Assembly: GCA_030426085.1 (NCBI GenBank)
Contig: JAUHYW010000053.1
Coordinates: 1-64,000, forward strand
Reading direction: 5' to 3'
Length of the DNA: 64,000 nt
Origin: a bacterium
GTDB taxonomy: Bacteria; Myxococcota_A; Bradymonadia; UBA7976; UBA1532
In this document: positions 16,907 to 25,733 of the stretch, in pieces
How the letters are laid out: every line of letters starts with the position of its first letter
Numbering within the stretch: position 1 is the first letter of the stretch
Translations under genes and position numbers: made by a program
Notes under the pieces: generated by a model
What the model saw: only the letters and a program-made list of their open reading frames with translations
Database searches by the model: none
What the model was told of the DNA's origin: nothing

Positions 16907-18028
16907 TCATGGGCGCCGGGCGGCGAGCAGCGCGGCGCGGGCCCGCTCCCGGACGCGGGGCTGGCCGGCGCCGTCGGCCAGGGCGGCGAGCAGCGGAGCG
17001 GCGGTCGGCGCGCGCAGGGCGGCCGAGAGCAGGGCGCCCTCGGCAGCGCCGCCGAGCGCGCCGCCCCGGGCGAGGTCGGCGAGGCGGGTGTCGGTCGGAT
17101 CGATGCGCTCGGCGAGGGCCTCCACGGCCCGGTTGCGCACCGCCGGCTCGGGGTCTGCGGCCAGGCGATGCAGCGCGTCGCGGGCCTGGGGGGTGTCCAG
17201 GTGGCGCAGCGCGCGGGCGGCGGCCCGGCGCACGGCGGGGTCGTCGGATTCGGTGTAGGGCAGCGCGTCGACCGCGCCGGGCAGGCCGCTGTTGCCCAGC
17301 CCGAGCAGGTGGGCCCGCTGATCGTGGGCGTCGTCGGCCGCCGCCAACCCCTGCCGCAGCCGGCGCATCGCGGCCTCGGCCTCGGCGGGGTGGGTCTCGG
17401 CGAGGCGGCCGGCGACGGCGCCCAGGGCGTTGGCCGCGGCGGGGCCGGCGACCGGGTCGTCGAGGTGCCGGGCGAGCCAGTCGGCGGCCTCGGGGGCCGG
17501 CTCGGGCAGGCGCAGGTGGCTCTGCAAGAGGCGGTGGCGCACGGCGGGACCCAGCGCGCTGCGGTCGATCAGATCGCGCAGGGCGCCCCGGGCCGCCGGG
17601 TGGCCGACCCCGGCCAGCACGTCGGCGGCGAGCGCCTGCATGTGGGGGGTCGCGTCGGGGCCCAGCGCGGCGGCGGCGAAGGCGGCGCAGTGGGCGGGGT
17701 GGCGGTGCAGGAAGCCGGAGACCCGGTACAGCCAGCGGTTGTGATCCGGGTGGCGGCCGGCGGCGTGGCGGGCGATGCCGGCCAGCGCGTCGGCCAGGGT
17801 CAGCCCGTCGATGCGCAGGTCGAGGCTGCGGCGCGCGGTGTCGGCGGCCGGCGCGGGGGCCCGGGGGGTGTACTCGACCGGGGCCGCGGCCGTGGCCGGG
17901 GGGGTCGGCGCGCGGGGCGCGGGGGTGGCGGCCGTCGGCGTGGGCTCGGTGGGGGCCAGCGCCTGCACCACGACGACGGCGGTGGCCAGCAGCAGGGCGG
18001 TGAGGGCGAGGGCGGCGGCGCGCTTCAT
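16907..18028 (-). CDS. Exported HEAT-repeat protein
   Basis: A 373-residue protein with an N-terminal signal or anchor (RAAALALTALLLATAVVVVQ), a Pro/Thr/Ala-rich linker (about 25-65), then HEAT-like repeats to the end (about 90-370), e.g. TESDDPAVRRAAARALRHLD and AADPEPAVRNRAVEALAERI. No lipobox cysteine is seen, so it is either secreted or tethered by its first helix. It faces the two plus-strand HEAT genes, and its downstream end is 24 bases from theirs. The following gene on the same strand is 37 bases upstream, so it may be co-transcribed with the unknown secreted protein at 18066-20285. Confidence 0.85.
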   Translation of the reverse strand: MKRAAALALTALLLATAVVVVQALAPTEPTPTAATPAPRAPTPPATAAAPVEYTPRAPAPAADTARRSLDLRIDGLTLADALAGIARHAAGRHPDHNRWLYRVSGFLHRHPAHCAAFAAAALGPDATPHMQALAADVLAGVGHPAARGALRDLIDRSALGPAVRHRLLQSHLRLPEPAPEAADWLARHLDDPVAGPAAANALGAVAGRLAETHPAEAEAAMRRLRQGLAAADDAHDQRAHLLGLGNSGLPGAVDALPYTESDDPAVRRAAARALRHLDTPQARDALHRLAADPEPAVRNRAVEALAERIDPTDTRLADLARGGALGGAAEGALLSAALRAPTAAPLLAALADGAGQPRVRERARAALLAARRP

Positions 18029-18065
18029 GGCAGATCTCCGGCGGCGAGGGTGGACGGGCGGGGGC

Positions 18066-20285
18066 TCAGCGGTCGCAGTGCACGTCGGGGTCGGCGCAGA
18101 TCGCGATCCAGGTGGGCACGTCGGCGACCCAGCTCTGGGCGAACAGGGGGAAGGTCTCGTCGATGGCCGCCGGCCAGTCGAAGAACGAAGTGCTGTAGCG
18201 CCCGCCGACGCAGCGGTCGGTGAAGGGTACGCAGATCCGGGGGAACTCGACGTAGCCCCCGATCTCGCCGGCCAGCGAGCGCAGCACGAGGTCGCCCTGC
18301 ACGTCGATCCCGATCTCGGCGCCGGCCACGTCGTCGGCGGTGGTCTCGACCCGGGTGGGCAGGCCGGCGTCGAGCAGGTTCACCTCGATGTAGGCCCCGC
18401 CGCCGACCCCGGCCACCGAGGGCCCGGCGTGGCCCATCGCGTCGACCCGGGCGTAGGGCCGGACCTCGAAGGTGGTGGTGTCGCCGACGCTGCCCCCGTC
18501 GACCTCGACCCCGATGCGCCCGACGATGCCGGCGCACAGCCGGAAGGGCACCCCGGCCGGGTCGAGGCTGGTGCACACCTCGCCGCCCGCGCTGGCCTCG
18601 GTGGGCTCGCCGACCCGGGGCACGACGTCGAAGTGGGCCAGCTCGCGCCGCGCGCCGCCTTCGTCCTCCCAGGGCAGCTCCAGGTAGTCGGTGCCCCGGA
18701 TGCTCAGGTCGAGCACCCGCCGGTCGCGGCGCAGGTCGAAGCCGGCCTCGGCCCGGAAGATCGAGCGGCGGCTGCCGAAGAGCCAGGCGTCGGCCCACAG
18801 GCTGCCCCCGGCGTGGGGGTTGAGGTCCTCGAGCCCGCGCACCGCCCGGTCGGCCAGGCCCCAGCTCAGGCTGTGGCCCAGCTCGGCCTTGGCCCAGCGG
18901 GCCGATCCCCAGCTCTGGCGGTCGCCGTAGGTCTTCTGGAAGTGCGGGATCAGGGGCTCGCCGCCGCCGCTGCCGGCGAGGTCGAACTGCGAGACGTAGT
19001 ACCGGGTCGTGGTGGCCCGCCGGCGCAGGTACAGCTCGAGCTGGTACTCGTCGCGGTAGGGGTCGCTGGCGCTGTGCCGGGCGAGGCCGTACGCGGTGCG
19101 GTAGTCGTAGCCGTCGGCCACCGCCGCCGGGTCGGGCGCGTCGGCCTCGCAGCGGCCGCGGTACCAGTCGACGTGGGGCTGCATCTGGCGGGTCAGCGCC
19201 GGCAGGAAGTCGTCGGGCGCCCAGTCGCAGCGGGTCGGGTAGTACAGCCCCCGCTCGGGGTCGTGGCGGCGGATGTCCTGGTCGAGGCAGCCCAGGTCGT
19301 CGGCCTCGGCCAGCGCGTCGAGGATCGCGTCGTCCGCCGCGCGCACCGCGGCGTCGTCCACCGCCCGGCCCTCCCGCCGCAGCGCCCGGCGGCTGTCGAG
19401 CAGCGCCCGGAAGTCGGCCCGCCGGCGGGCGATGACCCGCAGCTCGGCGTCGGGCACGTCGGCCAGCCGGTCGCTCATCTCGGCGTGCCACTGCCACGGG
19501 GTGGGGTAGGTGTCGGCGAGGTGGGCCGACCCGGGGCCGCCCAGCCGCACGCCCCAGTAGTACCGCCCCAGCTCGAGCCGGAAGTGCAGCCACGGGTCGC
19601 GGGCCTGCACCATGCGCAGCTCGTCGTCGGAGAGCGCGAAGAAGTCGTTCTTGGGCAGCAGGGTCAGGTCGTCGGTGTTGTCGGGCACCTGGGGCACCGC
19701 GGGCAGCGGATCCCACAGGGCCATCGCCGAGCTGCCCCGTCGCCGGCGCATGGGCGACGAGCCGAAGATGGAGCGGTCGACGTGCAGCGTGCCCAGCGCG
19801 ACGTCGGCGTCGCCGTAGGCCAGATCGAAGACCGCCCGGGCGTCGTCGCCGGCGGCGCGGGCCAGGTGCTCGAAGCGGCTCCAGGTGTGGAACGTCTGGT
19901 AGACGTACTCGTCGCAGCTCTCGACCCGGTCGCCGCTGCGCTCGTACCAGAAGTGGGCCCAGTTGATGGCGATCGAGGTCGGCGGCGGCGCGATGCGCAG
20001 GCTGTCGATGCTCTCGGCCTCGAGGCGGTCGGCGCCGAGGCGGGCGACGGGCACCGCGAGCAGCCGGCCGTCGGCGTCGGCGGCGTCGACGTCCTCGGCG
20101 AGCGACTCGCCGAGGAGCTGCACGCAGCGGTCGTGCTGCCCGGCCGAGGCCCGGCGCAGGAAGTCCGGGTCGCGGCAGTCTTCGACGGTGATCAGCTCCG
20201 GGGGATTGAAGGTCGGGGGGACGTAGGCGCTCGCTTCGGCGGCGAGCAGGGTGCCCAGCAGGGCGGCGGCGGCGCGGGTCTTCAT
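18066..20285 (-). CDS. Large secreted protein of unknown function
   Basis: A 739-residue product whose start ATG at 20285 follows a GGAGGAAG site and opens a signal peptide (MKTRAAAALLGTLLAAEASA) with a clear AxA-type cleavage site. I do not recognise the family. The mature protein has aromatic-rich segments (INWAHFWYERSGDRVESC, LHFRLELGRYYWGVRLGG, THVDWYRGRCEAD-like), at least ten scattered cysteines likely forming disulfides, and a beta-rich C-terminal half with regularly alternating hydrophobic residues (TTTFEVRPYARVDAMGHAGP, GIDVQGDLVLRSLAGEIGGY). The middle (about 270-400) is helical and Arg/Asp-rich. A periplasmic or extracellular structural or binding role is possible, but nothing in the sequence fixes one. 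Confidence 0.8.
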   Translation of the reverse strand: MKTRAAAALLGTLLAAEASAYVPPTFNPPELITVEDCRDPDFLRRASAGQHDRCVQLLGESLAEDVDAADADGRLLAVPVARLGADRLEAESIDSLRIAPPPTSIAINWAHFWYERSGDRVESCDEYVYQTFHTWSRFEHLARAAGDDARAVFDLAYGDADVALGTLHVDRSIFGSSPMRRRRGSSAMALWDPLPAVPQVPDNTDDLTLLPKNDFFALSDDELRMVQARDPWLHFRLELGRYYWGVRLGGPGSAHLADTYPTPWQWHAEMSDRLADVPDAELRVIARRRADFRALLDSRRALRREGRAVDDAAVRAADDAILDALAEADDLGCLDQDIRRHDPERGLYYPTRCDWAPDDFLPALTRQMQPHVDWYRGRCEADAPDPAAVADGYDYRTAYGLARHSASDPYRDEYQLELYLRRRATTTRYYVSQFDLAGSGGGEPLIPHFQKTYGDRQSWGSARWAKAELGHSLSWGLADRAVRGLEDLNPHAGGSLWADAWLFGSRRSIFRAEAGFDLRRDRRVLDLSIRGTDYLELPWEDEGGARRELAHFDVVPRVGEPTEASAGGEVCTSLDPAGVPFRLCAGIVGRIGVEVDGGSVGDTTTFEVRPYARVDAMGHAGPSVAGVGGGAYIEVNLLDAGLPTRVETTADDVAGAEIGIDVQGDLVLRSLAGEIGGYVEFPRICVPFTDRCVGGRYSTSFFDWPAAIDETFPLFAQSWVADVPTWIAICADPDVHCDR

Positions 20286-20374
20286 CGGCTTCCTCCGATC
20301 GGGTTCGATCGGGAGTAGCCGGTGGAGGTCGGGGCTCTTTTTTCGGGCGGGTGTTTTTTTCTCGGGGGCCCCGC

Positions 20375-22096
20375 TCAGCGCATCGGGCGGAAGGCGCCCC
20401 GGCTGCGATCGAGGCACATCCCGAGCTCGCGCGCCTCGGGGCGGAAGCCGCAGCGGCCCTCGACGCAGCCGCACGCGCCCAGGCCGACGAAGCAGCGGGT
20501 GGCGGGGCCGATCATCGGCTGGCCCTCGACCGGCTCGGCGGCGCAGACGACCCCCCCGCCGGTGAGCTCGCAGTCGGCGTCCTCCCGGCACTCGAACGAC
20601 GGCGCCTCGCGGAAGCAGGCCTCGACCGGGCCGATCTCCCGCGCCGGCCGGTCGCCGCACTCGGCGTCGCACAGGGTCGCCCGGATCACCCCGTCGGCGC
20701 AGACCGGCTCCCACTGCATCGGGCAGCGCTGGCAGTCGATCTCGGCCGGCGCGTCCTCGCAAGCCCCCGGAGTCAGCCGCGCCTCGTCGACCCCCGCGCA
20801 GCGGGCTGCGCAGCGCGACGGGTACTCGACCCGGCCGTCGGCGCACACCGGCGCCTCGCCCTCGGGGCAGTCGCAGGGCATGCACAGCCGGGCGCCGCGC
20901 CGGTCGGGCAGGCAGGCCGACGCCTCCTGGCAGCGATCGTCCGCGCGGCAGGGCGGCAGGCAGACGCCCCGGCCGTCGCTCTGCTGCGTGCACACCGCCC
21001 GATCGCCGCAGCTCCGTGGGTCGCCGGGGCGGCAGGGCAGCGTGCACAGCCCCGGCCCGTCGAGGCCTCGGGCGCAGATCTGGCCCCGGCTGCAGGCGGT
21101 GTCGTCCTCGCAGGCGGTCGTCAGCGGCGGGCCGTTGCACGGGCCCTCGTAGGCCAGCGCCTCGCCGGCGCACTCCAGGTTGCAACGGTTGGAGAACGTG
21201 CGCCCGCTCTCGGCGCACACCGGCTCGAGCGCGTCGGGGCAGTCGCAGACGCAGGCCCCGGACGCGCAGCGCTGGCCGTCGGGGCAGGGGTCGTCGGGCC
21301 CGCAGCCGGCGGCCGCGCAGCGACCGGGCAGCAGCTCGCCGGCCGCCTCGCACTCCGCGATACACCGGTTGGGCCAGGTCCGGCCGGCCGGATCACACAC
21401 CGGCTCGAGCGGCGCCCCGCCGCAGCGCTCCTGGCAGCTCGGCGCCGGGCGGCAGACCCCGTCGCGGCACACCTCGTTGGCCAGACACTCGTCGTCGCCG
21501 GCGCAGGGGTTCTCCTGGCACCCGCAGGCCCGGCAGGCCGCGTCGTCGATCGCGTAGCCCTGCTCGCAGTACAGGTCGCAGGGCTCGACGTCGGCGCAGA
21601 CCGCCGCGTCGCAGTCGGGGCAGTCGAGCTGGAGGGCGAAGCGGGCCGGGGGCCCGGCGAGGACCCGCACCAGGATGAAGTAGTGCCCGTCGGCGGGCAG
21701 GGGCATGTCCGACAGCCGCAGGACGTCGAGCCCGCTGACGTGGCCCAGCGGGCGACCCCACAGGCCCTCGTCGTCCCGGGGGCCGTAGAGTGCCAGCGAG
21801 ATCCGGGTCTGGCCCAGGATGTCGACGATGAGGGCCGGCGCGTCGCCTGCGCTGCCGGCGAACTCGTAGCCCACCAGCGCGCCCGGCGGGGGCAGCTCGT
21901 CCTCGACCCGGTCGCCGTAGGCCAGGGTGCCGATCGGCGTCAGCAGCGTGCGGGCGACGCCGTCCCCGTCGACGTAGTGGGCGCTGCCGTCGGGCGGGGT
22001 GTCGTCGACCTCGGGGGGCGCGGGCGGCGGGCGGCCACATCCGAGCGCCCAGAGCAGGGCGCCGGCCAGCGCGAGCAGTCGGGGGGCGGATCGCAT
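20375..22096 (-). CDS. Lipoprotein with a PPC-like domain and four Kazal-like domains
   Basis: A 573-residue lipoprotein. The ATG at 22096 is preferred to a GTG 12 bases upstream because a GGAG site lies between them; the signal peptide ends at LWALGC (Cys20). Residues about 40-155 look like a beta-sandwich of the bacterial pre-peptidase C-terminal kind (HYFILVRVLAGPPARFALQL). The rest is Cys-rich, with four segments having the Kazal pattern PVCxxxGxxxxxxCxxxC at about 221-260, 286-320, 408-446 and 455-495, mixed with CxxDxxC-type repeats. Kazal domains are known serine-protease inhibitors, so it may protect the cell from its own or foreign proteases (inference). It could also be a purely structural disulfide protein. 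Confidence 0.85.
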   Translation of the reverse strand: MRSAPRLLALAGALLWALGCGRPPPAPPEVDDTPPDGSAHYVDGDGVARTLLTPIGTLAYGDRVEDELPPPGALVGYEFAGSAGDAPALIVDILGQTRISLALYGPRDDEGLWGRPLGHVSGLDVLRLSDMPLPADGHYFILVRVLAGPPARFALQLDCPDCDAAVCADVEPCDLYCEQGYAIDDAACRACGCQENPCAGDDECLANEVCRDGVCRPAPSCQERCGGAPLEPVCDPAGRTWPNRCIAECEAAGELLPGRCAAAGCGPDDPCPDGQRCASGACVCDCPDALEPVCAESGRTFSNRCNLECAGEALAYEGPCNGPPLTTACEDDTACSRGQICARGLDGPGLCTLPCRPGDPRSCGDRAVCTQQSDGRGVCLPPCRADDRCQEASACLPDRRGARLCMPCDCPEGEAPVCADGRVEYPSRCAARCAGVDEARLTPGACEDAPAEIDCQRCPMQWEPVCADGVIRATLCDAECGDRPAREIGPVEACFREAPSFECREDADCELTGGGVVCAAEPVEGQPMIGPATRCFVGLGACGCVEGRCGFRPEARELGMCLDRSRGAFRPMR

Positions 22097-22201
22097 GGGC
22101 GTCTCCACGGTCGAGGGCCGATGGCGGGGGGGGACACGACACAGACAGCAAGATGCGGGCCGCTCTCGCTCGGCGGATCCGGCCGGGCAGCGACGTCATA
22201 C

Positions 22202-22219
22202 TGTCAACGTGGCTTGACA
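22202..22219. promoter_or_regulatory. Hyphenated palindrome TGTCAA-N6-TTGACA, possible operator
   Basis: Perfect 6-base arms TGTCAA (22202-22207) and TTGACA (22214-22219) separated by 6 bases. It lies about 105 bases upstream of the Kazal lipoprotein on the minus strand, and 41 bases past the stop of the TPR protein gene. Each arm also reads as a -35 box in opposite directions; no convincing -10 box follows at the right distance, so an operator is at least as likely. Confidence 0.4.
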
Positions 22220-22260
22220 CCCGTCGCGTCGGCTTGTCGATCGGAGGGCGCGGCGCGCGG

Positions 22261-23193
22261 TCAGAAGCGCCCGACGAGGCCCAGCCCCGACGGCCCGACC
22301 CAGGGGGTCAGCGCCACGGCGTCATCGTCGTCGTCGGCCAGCCAGGCCCAGGTGGCGCCCGCCGCGAGCAGGCCGCCGACCGCGAAGAGGGCGTAGCTCG
22401 CCGCCCCGTAGGTCCGGGCCCGGTCGTCGGCCTCGTCGCGCTCGACGATCAGCGCCTGCTTCTCCGGCCCGGCCGCCTCGTCGATCTGCGCCGTCAGCGC
22501 GTCGGCCTCCTTCAGCGCGTCGAAGCCGGCCAGGTTCAGCGCGAGCCCGCCCCCGAGGACCAGCACCGCGCCCCCGGTCAGGCTCCAGGCGAGCACGTCG
22601 ACCCCGCCGTCCGCCTCGGGCCCGCGCACCGTCACCTCGGACGTCGCCCCGGCCACCACCTCGGCCGGCAGCCGCTGCTCGCGGCCGTCGGGGGTGCGGG
22701 CCAGCACGACGTGCGGCCCGGGGGCCAGCCCGGCGAACATGTGCCCGCACGCCTCGCGCGCGCCCTGGCCGACGATCTCGACGGTGGTGCCCTCGCCGGG
22801 TGCCGCGCAGCGCACCACGATGCGCCCCAGCGCCTCGCTCTCCAGCGCCCGCACCCGCTCGCGGATGGGATCGGCGAGCTGGGCGTCGAGCGGCCCTTCG
22901 AGGCTGCGGCGATAGGCTTCGAGCGCCTGGACCGACTGCCCCAGCTCGTCGTAGCACCGGCCGAGGTTGAACCGCACGATGGCCAGCTCTTTGTCCCGGC
23001 CCTCGACCGTCTGCAGCAGCCCCTCGACCGACTCGTAGAGCCGGGCGGCGTTCTGGTAGTCCCCGGCCGAGAAGGCCGCGTTGGCCGCCGCGCCCTGGTC
23101 GCGGATCACCGTGTAGACCTCGTCGGAGGCCGAGGCGGTCATCGGTGGGGTGCAGAGGGCGGCGATCAGCGCGAGGGACGCGGTCCGGCTCAT
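22261..23193 (-). CDS. TPR and PEGA-like membrane protein coupled to a kinase
   Basis: A 310-residue exported protein. A signal peptide (about 1-22, ending ASA) leads into two or three TPR-like helical pairs (about 30-105, e.g. AAFSAGDYQNAARLYESVEG and FNLGRCYDELGQSVQALEAY). A PEGA-like beta domain follows (about 123-195, GRIVVRCAAPGEGTTVEIVG, ARTPDGREQRLPAEVV). Two membrane segments lie near 204-222 and 265-285, on both sides of an acidic helical stretch. It overlaps the stop of the Ser/Thr kinase upstream by four bases (ATGA), so the two are made together. TPR-PEGA proteins next to kinases are common in Myxococcota; a partner or target role is inferred. Confidence 0.85.
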   Translation of the reverse strand: MSRTASLALIAALCTPPMTASASDEVYTVIRDQGAAANAAFSAGDYQNAARLYESVEGLLQTVEGRDKELAIVRFNLGRCYDELGQSVQALEAYRRSLEGPLDAQLADPIRERVRALESEALGRIVVRCAAPGEGTTVEIVGQGAREACGHMFAGLAPGPHVVLARTPDGREQRLPAEVVAGATSEVTVRGPEADGGVDVLAWSLTGGAVLVLGGGLALNLAGFDALKEADALTAQIDEAAGPEKQALIVERDEADDRARTYGAASYALFAVGGLLAAGATWAWLADDDDDAVALTPWVGPSGLGLVGRF

Positions 23194-24740
23194 TGATCCT
23201 TCGGCTTCAGCGGGATCGGCAGTGCTTCGATTAGCACGTCCGACGGCTGCGCGTCAGGTTTCTTGGGCCGCTTTCGGACCGGCGGACGGCGCGGCGACGT
23301 GCGCCGGGTGCGGGCCCGGCGGGTGCCGCCCCGGCGGGGGGTCGCCCGCCGAGCGCGACCAGCGGGTCCGGCTCGTCGGGCGGCGTCGACCGCGGCGTCG
23401 ACCGCCGGCCCGCCGTCGGGCGCGCCGGCCCCCGCGTCGTCGGGTCGGATGTCGGGCACGACCGGCGGCGGCGGATCGGGCGGGCCGCCGCCGACCGAGA
23501 TCCGGACCGGCTCTTCGTTGCCCGCGTCGGCCTCGGCGTCCGCGCCCCGATCGGCGGTGATCAACAGCGCCGCGCCGATGACCCCGATGACCGCGGCCAG
23601 GGCCACCAGCGAGGCCACCAGCGGCCACCGGCGGCGGGTGGGGTGGTCGAACGGGTTGGTCGCCGGCGCCTCGAACGGGGTCAGGGTGCCGCTCGGATCG
23701 ACCGCCGGGGGCCCGGCGGACGGGTCGCCCCCGGTCAGCGGCACCCGGGCCTCGTCGGGGAAGGCGGCCACCGCCGCGGCGATCTCTTCGGCGAACGCGC
23801 TCACCGACGGCTGGCGGTCGTCGACGTCCTTCGCCATCGCGGTGTGGATCGCCCCCTCGATGCGCTTGCGCAGCTTGTTGCGCGACGGCCCGGGCAGCGA
23901 CGGGGGCGCGTCATTGACCTGCTTGAAGAGGATGTGCATCGGCTCTTTGCCGTCGAACGGCGGCGCGCCGGCGAGCATCTCGAAGAGCACCACCCCCAGG
24001 GCGTAGAGGTCGGTGCGGTGGTCGACCCGGCTGCGGCCGTTGCCCCCGGCGCACTGCTCGGGCGCCATGTAGTGGGGGGTGCCCATCATCACCCCGGTGC
24101 GGGTCCGCCGGCCGTCCTCCATGCGGGCGACGCCGAAGTCGATGACCTTGGCGATGTTGCGCCCGTCGGGGGTCGTCGTCAGCAGCACGTTCGACGGCTT
24201 GATGTCGCGGTGCACGATGCCGATGCGGTGGGCCTCGTCGAGCGAGCGGGCCACGTCGGCGACGATCGAGGACGCCACGGCCGGGGCCAGCGGCCCGTCC
24301 TGGATGCGGGAGAACAGGTCGGGCCCCCGCACCAGCTCGAGCACGATGTAGGCGGTGCCCGCCAGGGCCGGCTGGGTGGCGACCCCGTAATCGTAGACCG
24401 TGACGGTGTGCTCGCTGTGCAGCCGGCTGAGCGCCTGCGCCTCGCGCTCGAAGCGGGCCCGATCGTCCTCGCCGAGCATCGCCATCGCGCCGAGCACCTT
24501 GACCGCGATCGGCCGGTCGAGCCGGCGGTCGATGCCCCGATAGACCGTGCCCATGCCCCCGTCGCCGAGCAGGTCGATGAGCACGTAGCGGTCGGCGAAG
24601 ACGTGGCCCAGCAGCGGCGCCCGATCGCGGCGGGCGGCGGCCGCCGGCTCGACGGCGTGGAGTTGATGCTCGGGGCAGACCTCGGCCCCGCCGGGCGGCG
24701 GCCGGCCGCACGCCGGGCAGACCGTCGGGATGCCGGTCAC
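23190..24740 (-). CDS. Membrane-anchored Ser/Thr protein kinase
   Basis: A 516-residue Hanks-type kinase. A three-cysteine zinc-ribbon-like start (C8, C11, C22) precedes the catalytic domain (about 52-330): LLGDGGMGTVYRG, lysine K81, HRDIKPSN (177-184), DFG (201-203), GTPHYMAPEQ. A membrane segment near 373-396 is followed by an outer tail that is Asp/Pro-rich, then very Arg-rich (many RR and TRR pairs) to the C-terminus. The start is a GTG with GGAG 10-13 bases upstream. It is translationally coupled to the TPR/PEGA protein downstream. A TAGACT hexamer at 24837-24842 on the minus strand could be a -10 box, but I see no -35. Confidence 0.9.
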   Translation of the reverse strand: MTGIPTVCPACGRPPPGGAEVCPEHQLHAVEPAAAARRDRAPLLGHVFADRYVLIDLLGDGGMGTVYRGIDRRLDRPIAVKVLGAMAMLGEDDRARFEREAQALSRLHSEHTVTVYDYGVATQPALAGTAYIVLELVRGPDLFSRIQDGPLAPAVASSIVADVARSLDEAHRIGIVHRDIKPSNVLLTTTPDGRNIAKVIDFGVARMEDGRRTRTGVMMGTPHYMAPEQCAGGNGRSRVDHRTDLYALGVVLFEMLAGAPPFDGKEPMHILFKQVNDAPPSLPGPSRNKLRKRIEGAIHTAMAKDVDDRQPSVSAFAEEIAAAVAAFPDEARVPLTGGDPSAGPPAVDPSGTLTPFEAPATNPFDHPTRRRWPLVASLVALAAVIGVIGAALLITADRGADAEADAGNEEPVRISVGGGPPDPPPPVVPDIRPDDAGAGAPDGGPAVDAAVDAARRAGPAGRARRATPRRGGTRRARTRRTSPRRPPVRKRPKKPDAQPSDVLIEALPIPLKPKDQ

Positions 24741-24887
24741 GTCGGCGCTCCGCGGGTCGGGGGGGCCGGGGCGATGCGGTGGGGGCTCATGCGGGCTACG
24801 ACTCGCGGATCGATCGGCGCGGAGATCTCTGCCGGCAGTCTACCCCGGCTCGCACGACGGCTCCACCATCGTCGCGATCGGCCCCCA

Positions 24888-25733
24888 CTACCGGGAGAAG
24901 AGCAGGTCCTGATTGTCCACGATCCAGTCACAGTCGCGCTCGGCGTCCAGCCGGGTCGAGCGGAAGACGCTGGCCTCGGGGTCGCCGTCGGGCTCGAACG
25001 GGGCCCCGTCCTCGAGCAGCGGATCATCGGCCCCGACCACCGACTCCTCGGCGGTCCACTCGAGGCGCCCGTCGAGGGTGCCGAAGCCGTCGTGGCGCCC
25101 GCTCAACCGGGTGATCGAGCGCTGCACGAGGTACACCTCACCGTCGAGCAGCCCCGACACCCGGGCCGTCAGCCCGGGGTGCCCGTCCCCGTCGAGGTCG
25201 ATCACCCGGGGGTCGTCGCCGTCGGTGGGCAGCGGATCGGTCGCCGGCGCGTCGAGGTCCACCGCCCGCAGCTCGACGAAGGTCGGCGCCTCGAAGCGGT
25301 CGCCGTCGAACGTCGCCGGGCGCACGACCGGCTCGAGGGCGGCGACGAACGACGGCGGGATCTCGGTGACCACCACGTCCCGCTCCCGCTCGATGCGCAC
25401 CTCGCAGATGCGCAGCGTCAGCGACAGCTCGCCGTCGGCCGCCCCCCGCTCGACCCGCATGCGCATCACGCCGTAGGTCGTCGTCGGCTCGGCGCCCAGC
25501 ACCGGCAGCGTCGCCAGCCCCCGCTGGACCTGTATATGGGCCCACAGCCCGACGTAGCTCTCGGCCGACAGCATGCGCGGCCCGGCGTCCGGCTCGGGGC
25601 CCGCGTCCGGCATGCCCCCGTCGGCCACCCCCGGCGCCGACGGCTCGACCGCCACGAAGTCCCCGCCCCGGCCGTCCGCCAGCTCGGCCCCGCACCCGGC
25701 CAGCGCCAGCGCCGCAGCGAACAGCGCCCTCAC
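24888..25733 (-). CDS. Lipoprotein of unknown function
   Basis: A 281-residue lipoprotein starting at a GTG that overlaps the stop of the upstream barrel gene (GTGA). The signal peptide VRALFAAALALAGC gives a short lipobox, then a Pro/Asp/Gly linker leads into a beta-rich domain of about 220 residues. There are recognisable phrases such as VIDLDGDGHPGLTARVSGLL, which resembles a calcium-binding DxDxDGxxD loop, and repeated acidic turns (EWTAEESVVGADDPLLED). I do not know the family. The coupling to a FadL-like porin suggests a surface or outer-membrane assembly, possibly a partner lipoprotein of the barrel (inference). Confidence 0.8.
   Translation of the reverse strand: MRALFAAALALAGCGAELADGRGGDFVAVEPSAPGVADGGMPDAGPEPDAGPRMLSAESYVGLWAHIQVQRGLATLPVLGAEPTTTYGVMRMRVERGAADGELSLTLRICEVRIERERDVVVTEIPPSFVAALEPVVRPATFDGDRFEAPTFVELRAVDLDAPATDPLPTDGDDPRVIDLDGDGHPGLTARVSGLLDGEVYLVQRSITRLSGRHDGFGTLDGRLEWTAEESVVGADDPLLEDGAPFEPDGDPEASVFRSTRLDAERDCDWIVDNQDLLFSR

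Noticed and set aside
20330-20365. T-rich tracts that look like a terminator
   Set aside because: They are T runs on the plus strand, whereas both neighbouring genes are on the minus strand, where they read as A runs.
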